64,000 nucleotides of DNA from an uncultured Muribaculaceae bacterium (GTDB lineage: Bacteria > Bacteroidota > Bacteroidia > Bacteroidales > Muribaculaceae), in the NCBI GenBank assembly GCA_904501735.1, contig CAJGBY010000003.1, positions 85,607 to 149,606 on the forward strand. The letters run 5' to 3'. How positions within the stretch are numbered: position 1 is the first letter of the stretch; every line of letters begins with the position of its first letter. Below are positions 7,475 through 15,651 of this stretch, in pieces. The notes beneath the pieces were generated by a model. That model searched no databases. It was given only the letters and a program-made list of their open reading frames with translations, and was not told where the DNA came from. Made by a program: the position numbers and the translations under genes.

Positions 7475-10183
7475 TTACTTTTGAGTGACGAGTGATTTAA
7501 TTGCTCGGAATAGCAATCCACCAATGAAAACTAATGATGTTCCACCTATAATGCAAGTCCAATCGTGTGTGGTGAGCGGAACTACATTGAACATTTTTCC
7601 ACCAAAGTTGACAATGAGTAGTTGTCCCAATAGAATGACTATCATCGCGCTATAGAATACCTTAGTTTCGCTGAACTTAGTGAAGAATGCGTCGGTAGAA
7701 TCGAAGTGCTTCACATTGAGCATACTCCAGAATTGCAAGAATACAAAGATGCTAAAGAATATTGTGCATTCTTGAATAGAGAATGAATTGTTGTGCGAGA
7801 AGTTGAGGTAGTTGGCAAAATATTCGGTGAATGAGAAGCTGTCGAAAGAGTCAACAGTGTCGTTCATAAAGTATTGAAGCAAACCGAATAGGAACAAAAT
7901 GAATAGAAGTCCGATGCCAAACACATATTGCCACATCGACTTGGTGATGATGAAATCGGTGCGTCGGCGAGGCGTGTTGTTCATAACACTTCGAGATGCA
8001 GGAAGAGATGCGAAAGCAAGTGCTGCAAAAGTGTCCATAATCAAGTTCACCCAAAGCATTTGTGTTACTGTGAGAGGTGATTGGTAGCTCATGAATGCAC
8101 CGAGCGAAACAATAGCGCACGCAACTACATTCACTGTGATTTGGAATAGAATGAAACGTTGTATGTTCTTGTAGAGCGAGCGTCCCCACATAACAGATTT
8201 AGAGATGCTTGCAAACGAGTTGTCGATGATGGTGATGTCGCTTGCTTCCTTAGCCACCGATGTGCCATCGCCCATAGACAAACCTACTGAGGCTGCATTC
8301 AGTGCAGGAGCATCGTTGGTGCCGTCGCCAGTTACTGCAACCACTTTGCCGATGCTTTGTAGAAGGTTGACGAGGCGAGATTTGTCGCTTGGACGCGCGC
8401 GCGACATAATTTTTATTTTTTGTGCTTGCTTAAGAGCTTCTTCATCGCTTAATGCTGCAAACTCTGGACCTGAGATGTGGTTTTCGTTGAGCGAGTCGCC
8501 TTCCTTCCATAGTCCTACTTGTCGGCCAATCTCGGTTGCTGTGCCTGCAATGTCGCCAGTGACGATTTTTACTTCGATGCCCGCGTTCAAACACTCGTTG
8601 ATAGCATCGGGTACATCGGCACGAACAGGGTCGGCAATAGCAACAATGCCGAGTAGAGTTAGGTGGTTGGCAACAACCTTGTTGTTCTCAATTGCGTTAT
8701 CGTCGTCGGCTAATTCTTGGTAGGCAAATGCAAGTGTGCGCATAGCCTTAGCTTGGTATTCGGCAAGGAGCTTGATAATGTGCTCTTTGTCGACATTTCC
8801 TTCGATTGATTCGCACATGTTGAGTAAGATTTCGGGTGCGCCTTTTAGGTAAAGCACCTTCTTCCCGAGTGCGTTGCTATTGACAATGGTTGCCATGTAT
8901 TTACGCTCGGTAGAGAATGGAAGTTGCTCCACGACAGCAGTGTTTTCTCTGATAGGTAGATAGTCAATACCATTGTTGCGCAACCATAGTATGAGAGCAC
9001 CTTCGGTAGGGTTGCCGAGTGTCTTAATGCGGTTGGGGTTGGTGTCGTCGATAAATGCAGTGGTGTTGCAAGCAATACCTTCGGCTACAGTCTTCGAAAT
9101 AGCATTTTCGCTACCAAAGAAGTGAACCTGATGAACGCTCATCTGATTTTGAGTGAGAGTACCAGTTTTATCGGTACAAATGATATTGGTAGCACCCATA
9201 GTCTCGCAAGCATGCATCTTGCGCACGAGGTTGTTGGAATTGAGCATTCGTCGCATGCTCAGTGCCAAACTTAGGTTGACACTCATTGGCAAACCTTCAG
9301 GGACACTTACCACGATGAGTGTAACGGCAAGCATCACCGTGAAAATAGCGTAGTTGAGGAAATGAGTGGTAACAAATTCGGCACTATAATCGTACATAGC
9401 AAAGCGTCCTAACAGGATCAAAAGCGCTACAGTGTAGCTCATGTAAGAAATGACTTTGCCTAATCGGTCGAATTGCTCAAAAAGAGGCGTTTTGCTAGTG
9501 CTTTCGATTTGAGCTTCGGTGTAAACTTTACCATATTCGGTGCGATCGCCCACTGCAAACACGCGCATTAAGCCGTGGCCTTCGATAACCGAAGTGCCTT
9601 TCATGGCGTGGTTGGCAGGGTAGGTGGTGTCGGTTGATTTCTTGTTGGCTTCGTTGCTATCGTGCGTTTTTCGAGTCATTGGTTCGCCGGTGAGCGTGCT
9701 TTCGTTGATACTGAGCATCATTGAATCGAGCAATTCGCCGTCGGCTGGTACTTCGTCGCCAGTTTCGAGAATCACAATGTCGCCCACCACGATGTCCTTG
9801 CGAGGTGTTTCGGTGATTTTGCCATCGCGTATCACCTTCACCATGATTTCATCGTTGACCTGGTTGAGAATCTTGAATTTCTTGTTGGCATTCACTTCTA
9901 CAATAAAACCTACGCCAGTGGCAAGAATTACGGCAATAAAAATGCCTAATGGTTCAAGAAAAACCGATGCATCGGGCTCAATGCAGAAATACTCGTAGCT
10001 TGCAATTCCTATCGATAAAAGGAATGCAACCAAAAGAATGCGGATCAGTGGATCCTGGAATTTTTCCAAGAACTGAATCCATAGAGGTGTGGAAGGCGGT
10101 GGCGTGAGGATGTTTTCCCCATACTTGGCACGACTTTCCAACACCTCGTCGTGAGTGAGACCATTTAGTTGTAGTTGATTCAT
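7475..10183 (-). CDS. Calcium-translocating P-type ATPase (PMCA type)
   Basis: The 902-residue P2-type cation ATPase exports Ca2+ (or a related divalent cation) across the inner membrane using ATP. Visible motifs are the actuator TLTGEP (about 164-168), the membrane motif VPEGLP (about 294-299) that binds cation, the phosphorylation site DKTGTLT (Asp338), KGAPE in the nucleotide-binding domain and TGDGTNDAPAL in the hinge. About ten membrane helices are evident in the usual places. It is the last gene of a run beginning with the coiled-coil protein at 13234. It lies 36 bp after dihydroorotase and ends before a strong hairpin. The ion is inferred from family. Confidence 0.93.
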   Translation of the reverse strand: MNQLQLNGLTHDEVLESRAKYGENILTPPPSTPLWIQFLEKFQDPLIRILLVAFLLSIGIASYEYFCIEPDASVFLEPLGIFIAVILATGVGFIVEVNANKKFKILNQVNDEIMVKVIRDGKITETPRKDIVVGDIVILETGDEVPADGELLDSMMLSINESTLTGEPMTRKTHDSNEANKKSTDTTYPANHAMKGTSVIEGHGLMRVFAVGDRTEYGKVYTEAQIESTSKTPLFEQFDRLGKVISYMSYTVALLILLGRFAMYDYSAEFVTTHFLNYAIFTVMLAVTLIVVSVPEGLPMSVNLSLALSMRRMLNSNNLVRKMHACETMGATNIICTDKTGTLTQNQMSVHQVHFFGSENAISKTVAEGIACNTTAFIDDTNPNRIKTLGNPTEGALILWLRNNGIDYLPIRENTAVVEQLPFSTERKYMATIVNSNALGKKVLYLKGAPEILLNMCESIEGNVDKEHIIKLLAEYQAKAMRTLAFAYQELADDDNAIENNKVVANHLTLLGIVAIADPVRADVPDAINECLNAGIEVKIVTGDIAGTATEIGRQVGLWKEGDSLNENHISGPEFAALSDEEALKQAQKIKIMSRARPSDKSRLVNLLQSIGKVVAVTGDGTNDAPALNAASVGLSMGDGTSVAKEASDITIIDNSFASISKSVMWGRSLYKNIQRFILFQITVNVVACAIVSLGAFMSYQSPLTVTQMLWVNLIMDTFAALAFASLPASRSVMNNTPRRRTDFIITKSMWQYVFGIGLLFILFLFGLLQYFMNDTVDSFDSFSFTEYFANYLNFSHNNSFSIQECTIFFSIFVFLQFWSMLNVKHFDSTDAFFTKFSETKVFYSAMIVILLGQLLIVNFGGKMFNVVPLTTHDWTCIIGGTSLVFIGGLLFRAIKSLVTQK

Positions 10184-10219
10184 TTTTCTTTCCTATATCT
10201 ATTCTATTCGGGGTAATTC

Positions 10220-11563
10220 CTATACGGTGAATGTGAGGCGTTGACCTCTTATGTTGGTGTTGATGGTGTCGTTATCGAAGACTTTCTGGCCATTGACAAA
10301 AGTAGTTTTCACTTTGTTGTGTAGTCGTTCGCCTTCGAATGGCGACCATGCACACTTAGACTTGATGTCCTTAGCTTCTACAACATAAGAAGCATTAGGG
10401 TCGACGAGCACGATGTCGGCGTAGTAGCCTTCGCGAATAAAGCCTCGCTTGTTGATGCGATAGAGAGTGGCAGGCGCGTGGCACATCTTGTCGACCACCA
10501 TTTCAGTGGTGAAGATGCCTTTGCGAGCCATTTCGAGCATAGCTACGAGGGAATATTGTACAAGAGGCATACCTGAAGCTGCTGTGAAGCAACCACCTTG
10601 TTTCTCACTTAGTAGGTGAGGTGCGTGGTCGGTAGCTACGACATCGATGAGTCCGTTATTTAATGCGTTGCGTAGTGATTGACGGTCGGCATGAGTCTTG
10701 ATTGCTGGGTTACACTTGATGCGATTACCCTTTTGAGCATAGTCGTTGTCGGTAAACCAAAGATGATGCACACACACTTCGGCAGTGATTTTCTTTTCGG
10801 CAAGAGGAGCATTGTCGAGCAACTCCATTTCGCGAGCCGAAGAGATGTGAAGAATGTGAAGACGGGTGTTGCATTCGTTGGCAAGTTCGACAGCACGAGC
10901 AGTGCTAACATAGCATGCTTCGGCGCTACGCACAAGTGGGTGGAAGAATACAGGCAAGTCGTTGCCAAATCGTTCACTATAAATAGCTTTGTTGCGGTTG
11001 ATGATGGCTTCGTCCTCGCTGTGGATAGCAACGATAGAAGGAATCTCGCTGAAGATGCTGCGAAGAGTGTCCTTGTCGTCGACGAGCATGTTGCCAGTAG
11101 ATGAACCCATAAACACTTTTACACCACACACGCGAGAGAAATCGACCTTGCGTAGTTCGGCCATGTTGTCGTTGGTTGCACCAGCATAGAAACTGTAGTT
11201 GGCACACGACACTTGTGCTGCACGGTCGTATTTTTGTTCGAGAAGTTCGACAGTGGTAGTGGCAGGCTTAGTGTTAGGCATATCCATAAATGAAGTAACG
11301 CCCCCTGCAACTGCTGCATGTGATTCGCTCTCGATGTTGGCTTTGTGAGTTAAACCAGGTTCGCGGAAATGCACTTGGTCGTCGATGGCACCAGGAAGAA
11401 GTAGCATACCTTGTGCGTCGATAGCTTCGTCGCACTCACTGATTAAAGCTTGCAAAGGTGCGCTTTCGCCCACCTTTGATATAATTTCATTATCGATTAC
11501 GACATAACCGATAAATCGTTTGCCTTCGTTGATAATCTCGGCATTATGTATTATCGTTTTCAC
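10220..11563 (-). CDS. pyrC: Dihydroorotase
   Basis: This amidohydrolase closes carbamoyl-aspartate to dihydroorotate in pyrimidine synthesis. The 447-residue protein shows the class I pattern DDQVHFREPG (61-70), GGVTSFMDMPNT, metal or substrate histidines in AIHSEDE and LHILHIS, and VATDHAPH. The first His of the usual HxH pair is Gln63, a variant that I recall as common among Bacteroidetes homologues. The start is GTG at 11561-11563, overlapping the stop of the upstream glycosyltransferase by four bases (GTGA), which indicates translational coupling. It lies mid-operon. Confidence 0.92.
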   Translation of the reverse strand: MKTIIHNAEIINEGKRFIGYVVIDNEIISKVGESAPLQALISECDEAIDAQGMLLLPGAIDDQVHFREPGLTHKANIESESHAAVAGGVTSFMDMPNTKPATTTVELLEQKYDRAAQVSCANYSFYAGATNDNMAELRKVDFSRVCGVKVFMGSSTGNMLVDDKDTLRSIFSEIPSIVAIHSEDEAIINRNKAIYSERFGNDLPVFFHPLVRSAEACYVSTARAVELANECNTRLHILHISSAREMELLDNAPLAEKKITAEVCVHHLWFTDNDYAQKGNRIKCNPAIKTHADRQSLRNALNNGLIDVVATDHAPHLLSEKQGGCFTAASGMPLVQYSLVAMLEMARKGIFTTEMVVDKMCHAPATLYRINKRGFIREGYYADIVLVDPNASYVVEAKDIKSKCAWSPFEGERLHNKVKTTFVNGQKVFDNDTINTNIRGQRLTFTV

Positions 11564-12294
11564 TTTCTTTCGTATTTCTTAAACCAACTACCCACTTTGA
11601 GCTTGATAACGCCAAGCACAGCTTCACCAAAGATGCCACCACTCATCTTGCTTGTGCCAAGCACACGGTTGACGAAGATGATAGGTACTTCCTTGATTTT
11701 GAAACCGAACTTGAAAGCTGTGAATTTCATCTCGATTTGAAATGCATATCCCTTGAATTGGATCTTGTCGAGGTCGATAGTTTCGAGAACTTCGCGACGG
11801 TAGCACACGAATCCTGCAGTGGTGTCGCGCACGCTCATGCCAGTAACGATGCGAACATACATTGAAGCGTAGTAAGACATCAACACGCGTCCCATAGGCC
11901 AGTTGACTACATTCACACCAGTGATGTAGCGTGAACCAATCGAAAGGTCGGCACCTTCTTCGGCGCAAGCCTTACGCAAAGGAATAAGGTCGTTAGGGTT
12001 GTGAGAAAAATCGGCGTCCATCTCGATGATATAGTCGTATTTTTGCTCGATAGCCCACTTAAAACCTGCGATGTAGGCAGTTCCTAAGCCTTGCTTGCCA
12101 GGGCGCTTAAGAATGTGGACACGATTCTCGCGAGTCATAATGTCTTCCACGATGGCAGCAGTGCCATCAGGAGAGTTGTCGTCGATAACGAGAATATCAA
12201 ACTGTTGCTCAAGTCCAAGCACAGCATCAATAATCTTAGAGATGTTTTCCTTTTCGTTATAGGTTGGGATAAGTACGATGCTATCCGATTTCAT
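11560..12294 (-). CDS. Polyprenol-phosphate mannosyl/glycosyltransferase (GT2, Dpm1-like)
   Basis: The 244-residue GT2 enzyme transfers a sugar from a nucleotide donor to polyprenyl phosphate. It begins with VLIPTYNEKENI and carries VIDDNSPDGT, the DxD-type EMDADFSHNP (about residues 92-101), IGSRYITG and a FKGYAFQIEM acceptor-side motif. All are characteristic of dolichol/polyprenol-phosphate mannose synthases. No large C-terminal membrane domain follows, so it is the short soluble form. It overlaps the GTG start of pyrC by four bases and is 49 bp downstream of the coiled-coil membrane protein gene. The exact sugar is inferred from family only. Confidence 0.9.
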   Translation of the reverse strand: MKSDSIVLIPTYNEKENISKIIDAVLGLEQQFDILVIDDNSPDGTAAIVEDIMTRENRVHILKRPGKQGLGTAYIAGFKWAIEQKYDYIIEMDADFSHNPNDLIPLRKACAEEGADLSIGSRYITGVNVVNWPMGRVLMSYYASMYVRIVTGMSVRDTTAGFVCYRREVLETIDLDKIQFKGYAFQIEMKFTAFKFGFKIKEVPIIFVNRVLGTSKMSGGIFGEAVLGVIKLKVGSWFKKYERK

Positions 12295-12343
12295 AGCTTT
12301 TATAGTTATTAGTTTTGATGTTACAATAGTGATAATGGTGGGG

Positions 12344-13234
12344 TTACTTCATTACGAAGATCTTTGAGCCAAGACGATAGTTGTCGGCAAAGATTTCGAC
12401 ACGATATTCACCTGCTGAAAGAGGTATGTCAACATTCCAGTAGATAGTAACTTCCATTTCTTGACCAGTGTATTCCACCTTTTTGCAGTCGGTGAAAGGA
12501 ACCTTAGCATCTTCGAAAGAGAAAGTGCCTCGCTCGCCGAGCAAAGTGCCTTCAGGGCTTGTGATGCGCATGAAGATTTCCTTTTCGCCCACAGGGGTAG
12601 AGTTATTAGGAGAAATGGTGAAAGTAACCATTAATTGTTTAGCCTTAGTGATGTTCTTTTCCTTCTTGCCGTTTTTCTTCAACGCAGAGAGGTTGAGGTT
12701 GGTGATGTTCATCTTTTCGGCAAGAGTCATTCGTTCTTCAAGGTGAGCCTTTTGTTCTTCTACCTTGCTCATCTTGGTTGAAAGTTTCTTGTTTTCGCTC
12801 TTGATTTGAGTGTTTTCGGCACGCAAACCAGCATTTTCTTTGTTGAGTGAGTCGATGATAGACACATAGTGGCGAATAAGACCCTTTAGTGATTCGATTT
12901 CTGATTTCAACTCTTTGATGCGCTTGTTGCTTGTGATTTTTTGAGTCTTCAATTCGGCAAGAAGCTTTTCAACCTTGCTTTTTGCTTCGGTGTACTTGTT
13001 GAGCAAAGAGTCGTTGTTGATGAATTGAGTTTGGCTTTCGAGGCGTTGATATTCGTCGTTAAGATTTTCGTATTCGCCAGCAAGTTGTAGCTGTTGGTTC
13101 TCAAGTTGTAGCAGCTCGTTGGCTTTTTGCATATCATTGTTAGACTTTACGATAGAGCCAATGATAATAGCCAAAACAAGTACTGCAGCGGCGATACCGC
13201 CAATCATCAAATATTTTTTATTGTTTGGAGTCAT
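12344..13234 (-). CDS. Membrane-anchored coiled-coil protein, unknown function
   Basis: The 296-residue product has one N-terminal membrane helix (about 8-29) and a long heptad-rich coiled coil (about 35-180) full of Glu, Lys, Leu and Asn. A C-terminal beta-rich domain of about 100 residues follows (from KQLMVTFTISPNN). It is most likely inner-membrane anchored with the coiled coil in the periplasm. I do not recognise a characterised family, though similar proteins occur in Bacteroidales beside pyrC. It is the first gene of the operon continuing to the Ca2+-ATPase, and a promoter-like sequence precedes it. Confidence 0.85.
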   Translation of the reverse strand: MTPNNKKYLMIGGIAAAVLVLAIIIGSIVKSNNDMQKANELLQLENQQLQLAGEYENLNDEYQRLESQTQFINNDSLLNKYTEAKSKVEKLLAELKTQKITSNKRIKELKSEIESLKGLIRHYVSIIDSLNKENAGLRAENTQIKSENKKLSTKMSKVEEQKAHLEERMTLAEKMNITNLNLSALKKNGKKEKNITKAKQLMVTFTISPNNSTPVGEKEIFMRITSPEGTLLGERGTFSFEDAKVPFTDCKKVEYTGQEMEVTIYWNVDIPLSAGEYRVEIFADNYRLGSKIFVMK

Positions 13235-13269
13235 TTTTGTAAAATTTTATAATGATATCATTTAAACTG

Positions 13270-13301
13270 CAAAAATAATTGTAAATTTCTACATAATCAA
13301 C
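13270..13301 (-). promoter_or_regulatory. Putative promoter of the coiled-coil/GT2/pyrC/ATPase operon
   Basis: On the minus strand GTTGA is followed after about 19 bp by TATTTTTG (13270-13277), matching the Bacteroidetes -33/-7 layout apart from a weakened -33 element. The start codon is about 35 bp downstream. Confidence 0.5.
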
Positions 13302-13674
13302 CTTTTGACTCCTAAAAGTTCATAAAATGAGATGAGAAAATAGAGTGTTTGTGATATATAAACATCAAAAAATGCCTTAAGGTTGGGGCGAAAGGGTTCT
13401 TTAGATAGAAGGGGTGGGAGATTTTTTAGACAAAAGGGCAGAAGGGGATGGGGTGGATGGGGGAGATGGTGTACCTAAACGGCACGCGGTTGTGGTGTGG
13501 TTTCTACCCCGCACTGAAGTACGGGGTTACCTTAGATGTAGCCCTCGCGGGCTGAGGGGTGAATAGTGGCTATAGTAGCTATAGTGCCAATAGGGGGGTG
13601 AAGCGAATGGGGCTAATGGCTCTTTAGACAAAAGGACAGAATGACAAAAAGGGCAAAGGGGGGATGGAATTAAG
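13302..13674. other. Gene-free spacer with repeat copy 1
   Basis: No convincing gene lies here. The stretch contains three scattered copies of a TTTAGACAAAAGG-like motif (near 13400, 13424 and 13622), G-rich GGGATGGGGTGGATGGGG text, and the first copy of the 177-bp repeat (13421-13597). Confidence 0.7.
13421..13597 (+). repeat. 177-bp dispersed repeat, copy 1
   Basis: This copy matches 15364-15540 in the same orientation along its whole length with scattered substitutions and a few one-base indels. It contains two imperfect palindromes, ACCCCGCACTGAAGTACGGGGT and AGCCC-TCGC-GGGCT, and ends with CTATAGTAGCTATAG. One frame reads a short peptide containing GFYPALKYGVTLDVAL, but nothing shows that it is translated. 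Together the two copies bracket the islet carrying the 13736 and 14061 genes. Confidence 0.85.
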
Positions 13675-13710
13675 AAAGCCAACTTATCTGATTGTGGATA
13701 GGTTGGCTTT
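13675..13710 (-). terminator. Intrinsic terminator of the islet genes
   Basis: A 14-bp stem begins AAAGCCAACTTATC and closes with GATAGGTTGGCTTT, around the loop TGATTGTG and with one G-U pair. It lies 25 bp past the stop of the small hypothetical gene. Confidence 0.8.
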
Positions 13711-13735
13711 TGGGGTGTTAGCTAAAAGTTTTCAT

Positions 13736-14023
13736 TTAATCTAAAGGTGGATATATTTGTATACTTCGATCTATTAAAACAGGTATATTCTGTTCTTTTC
13801 CTTCTTTTGTGAGAATTAATTTAATATTATTAGCGAAAATGCTTTCATTTTGTTCCTGAAAATATATAGATTTCGCATGATTTCGTATTAGGAAACAAAT
13901 AAAATCTGTAAGGATTCTTTCGTTAGAATCATTGCTAAAATCAGCTGAACACATAAAATTCAATGATTTCGGTTTGCCTTTTATGCTAAATTGAATTGTA
14001 TAAACAAATAGATTATTATTCAT
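13736..14023 (-). CDS. Hypothetical 95-residue protein
   Basis: I do not recognise this protein. It is 95 residues, rich in Asn, Ile, Phe and Ser, with no signal peptide or membrane helix, and it ends IYPPLD. It follows the lipoprotein gene by 37 bp on the same strand and is followed by a strong terminator. Both points support its being a real second gene of a two-gene unit. Base composition is clearly more AT-rich than the flanking housekeeping genes, as in its partner, suggesting an acquired or fast-evolving islet. Confidence 0.6.
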   Translation of the reverse strand: MNNNLFVYTIQFSIKGKPKSLNFMCSADFSNDSNERILTDFICFLIRNHAKSIYFQEQNESIFANNIKLILTKEGKEQNIPVLIDRSIQIYPPLD

Positions 14024-14060
14024 AATAGATTATGAGAGTATAATTAGTTCGAATATTTAG

Positions 14061-14870
14061 TTATTGCCATTTGAAATAATATTTTATTGTAAAATTATCA
14101 CTATCAGTCATAGTACATGTTTTAATATATCCATCATCAGTAAATGTATATTGTATATCAATAATATCTTGGGTATTTCCACTACTATATTTTTCAACTA
14201 CTTTATCCGGCAACTGTTTAGTTCTTAAACCCACTAATTCGGGGTGTGCATAATAAAGTTCATACCAAAAATAATTAAGTCCACTATGAATCGTATATTC
14301 TAAAGCTTGATGCATCAAAGGAAAATATCCTTTACAAGTTTTGTCGCTATAATAAAACTCTACAGTATCGCCAAATGCTTTAATTATTGTCTTTAAATTA
14401 CCTTTTTCCCAAACAAGTTCAATCTCTTTATCAATAGGGTAAGTCCATGAAATCATTTGTTTTGAAGAATTATATTTATGGGCATCTTCTATATCTTTAA
14501 TATTATAGCGATTTAAACTATATGTTTCAGAGACAAGTCCTTTATTTAAGCCATAACACCAAGGATCATTGTCATCTTCACCATAATAATTTTCAATAAG
14601 ATTTTCCTTCCAAATGTAATATTCTGTATAATTATCGGAACTGTTTTTAGCTTTAATTAATCTTTTTTGTTCGTCATAAACAAATTTTATTGTATGACTC
14701 TGTTCGCCCCATCTTGTTACATAATAATCTGTTATTTCAACAACTTTCTTTTCGTTAGAAACAACCCCAGAATCATTTTTTTTAGGTTCATCATCTTTGC
14801 TGCAAGAAGCGAAATTAGCACACATAAGAATAGACACCACAGTCATTCCAATCAACTTAAATGTTTTCAT
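14061..14870 (-). CDS. Surface lipoprotein, DUF4595-like
   Basis: The open frame extends to 14897, but the Met at 14870 gives a standard lipoprotein signal, with the lipobox FASC and lipidated Cys23. The residues after the Cys, SKDDEP, resemble the acidic export signal that sends Bacteroidetes lipoproteins to the cell surface. The remaining 250 residues look beta-rich with YD/YY repeats (KFVYDEQKRLIKAK, QYTFTDDGYIKTCTM), similar to DUF4595-type proteins. Family assignment is tentative. Codon use is AT-rich compared with neighbours. It forms a small unit with the 95-residue gene downstream, between the two 177-bp repeats. Confidence 0.75.
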   Translation of the reverse strand: MKTFKLIGMTVVSILMCANFASCSKDDEPKKNDSGVVSNEKKVVEITDYYVTRWGEQSHTIKFVYDEQKRLIKAKNSSDNYTEYYIWKENLIENYYGEDDNDPWCYGLNKGLVSETYSLNRYNIKDIEDAHKYNSSKQMISWTYPIDKEIELVWEKGNLKTIIKAFGDTVEFYYSDKTCKGYFPLMHQALEYTIHSGLNYFWYELYYAHPELVGLRTKQLPDKVVEKYSSGNTQDIIDIQYTFTDDGYIKTCTMTDSDNFTIKYYFKWQ

Positions 14871-14920
14871 TTTTGAAATTTGCTTTGTGTTCTTCAATCC
14901 TCCGAGTGGAACCGTAAATA

Positions 14921-15085
14921 AACAAAGAAAGCGTGAGGACTGTATTTCGCTTATCTTTCAGTCTGGCTTCTCGCATTGCCTTTGGGACAGATAAGCAACA
15001 GTCGCCCACGCTTATCCGATATATAGAATCCAATGAGGATAGTATATAACCAAAGCGTGAGCATTGTTGCCACCTTCTTTGTCCC
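14921..15085. repeat. Three-copy AAGCGTG motif with inverted-repeat arrangement
   Basis: The unit at 14921-14959 and the unit at 15052-15085 both read AAAGCGTGAG followed by a TGT-rich core, in plus orientation. The unit at 14984-15013 is the same motif inverted (GGGACAGATAAGCAACAGTC onward). The second and third units form an imperfect inverted repeat of about 33 bp, each ending GGGACA at the outside, around about 35 bp. The layout is reminiscent of a MITE, but no transposase or target duplication was identified. Confidence 0.6.
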
Positions 15086-15264
15086 TTTTTCAAATTTTGC
15101 GAGAATTTGACTGAACAAGAAAAGTTTCAATAACGCTCTTAATAATATGTCTTGACTATCTTGTGATAATCATAGGCAAAAATAATCAAAAAATGTTATA
15201 GTGGGAGCTTTTTTGAGAAATATTTTTTCGGGGAGATGTCTATAGAGGGTGTTTTCGTGAAGTA

Positions 15265-15355
15265 GCACCCTTCAGGTGCATGTTTGTTGTGGGGTGTAGT
15301 CCGGTGGTTGCGCTTTGCTTAACCACCGGTTAATAGTAGTGTCATCCTACGGATG
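15265..15355. repeat. Cluster of short palindromic hairpin modules
   Basis: Three hairpins follow one another: GCACC-CTTCA-GGTGC (15265-15279), CCGGTGGTT/AACCACCGG around GCGCTTTGCTT (15301-15329) and CATCC-TAC-GGATG (15343-15355). Two further hairpins of the same style lie inside the adjoining 177-bp repeat copy. All have perfect 5-9 bp stems. Confidence 0.7.
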
Positions 15356-15363
15356 AAGATGAT

Positions 15364-15540
15364 AATTTTTTAGACAAAAGAACAAAAAGGGATGGGGTGG
15401 ATGGGGAGATGGCGTACCTAAACGGCAAGCGAGTGTGGTGTGGCTTCTACCTCGCACTGAAGTACGGGGTTACCTTAGATGTAGCCCTGCGGGCTGAGGG
15501 GGTGAATAGTGACTATAGTAGCTATAGTGCCAATAGTGGG
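15364..15540 (+). repeat. 177-bp dispersed repeat, copy 2
   Basis: Second copy of the repeat at 13421-13597, in the same orientation. The inner hairpin AGCCC-TGC-GGGCT differs from copy 1 only in its loop, so the stem is conserved. The other palindrome reads CTCGCACTGAAGTACGGGG here, one base weaker. The motif TTTAGACAAAAG occurs at its left edge, with a variant just past the right edge. Confidence 0.85.
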
Positions 15541-15620
15541 CGAATGATTTTTAGACATAAGGACAAAAAATGGGGGAAGATATGGGTAATAGTGGGTGAT
15601 GGGGTTGAAAAAAACAAAAA

Positions 15621-15648
15621 AAAAGGAGTTACGATTGTAACTCCTTTT
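15621..15648 (-). terminator. Terminator after tRNA-Pro
   Basis: Perfect 12-bp stem AAAAGGAGTTAC/GTAACTCCTTTT around GATT, followed on the minus strand by a long T tract. It starts three bases from the tRNA 3' end. Confidence 0.9.
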
Positions 15649-15651
15649 GTG

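Larger units (their letters stand above)
14898..15620. other. Gene-free spacer with repeats and hairpin modules
   Basis: About 720 bp without a credible gene. It contains three copies of an AAGCGTG-type motif, two of them forming an imperfect inverted repeat (14921-15085), a plain AT-rich segment (15100-15240), a series of short palindromes (15265-15355), and the second copy of the 177-bp repeat. Open frames at 14857-15093 (minus) and 15397-15816 (plus) run through these repeats and are not supported. Confidence 0.7.

Noticed and set aside
14857..15093. Minus-strand 78-residue open frame upstream of the lipoprotein gene
   Set aside because: It runs through the AAGCGTG repeats and overlaps the lipoprotein start, with no recognisable domain or start context.
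13421..15540. The 177-bp repeats as insertion-sequence ends
   Set aside because: They are direct, not inverted, and the DNA between them encodes no transposase.
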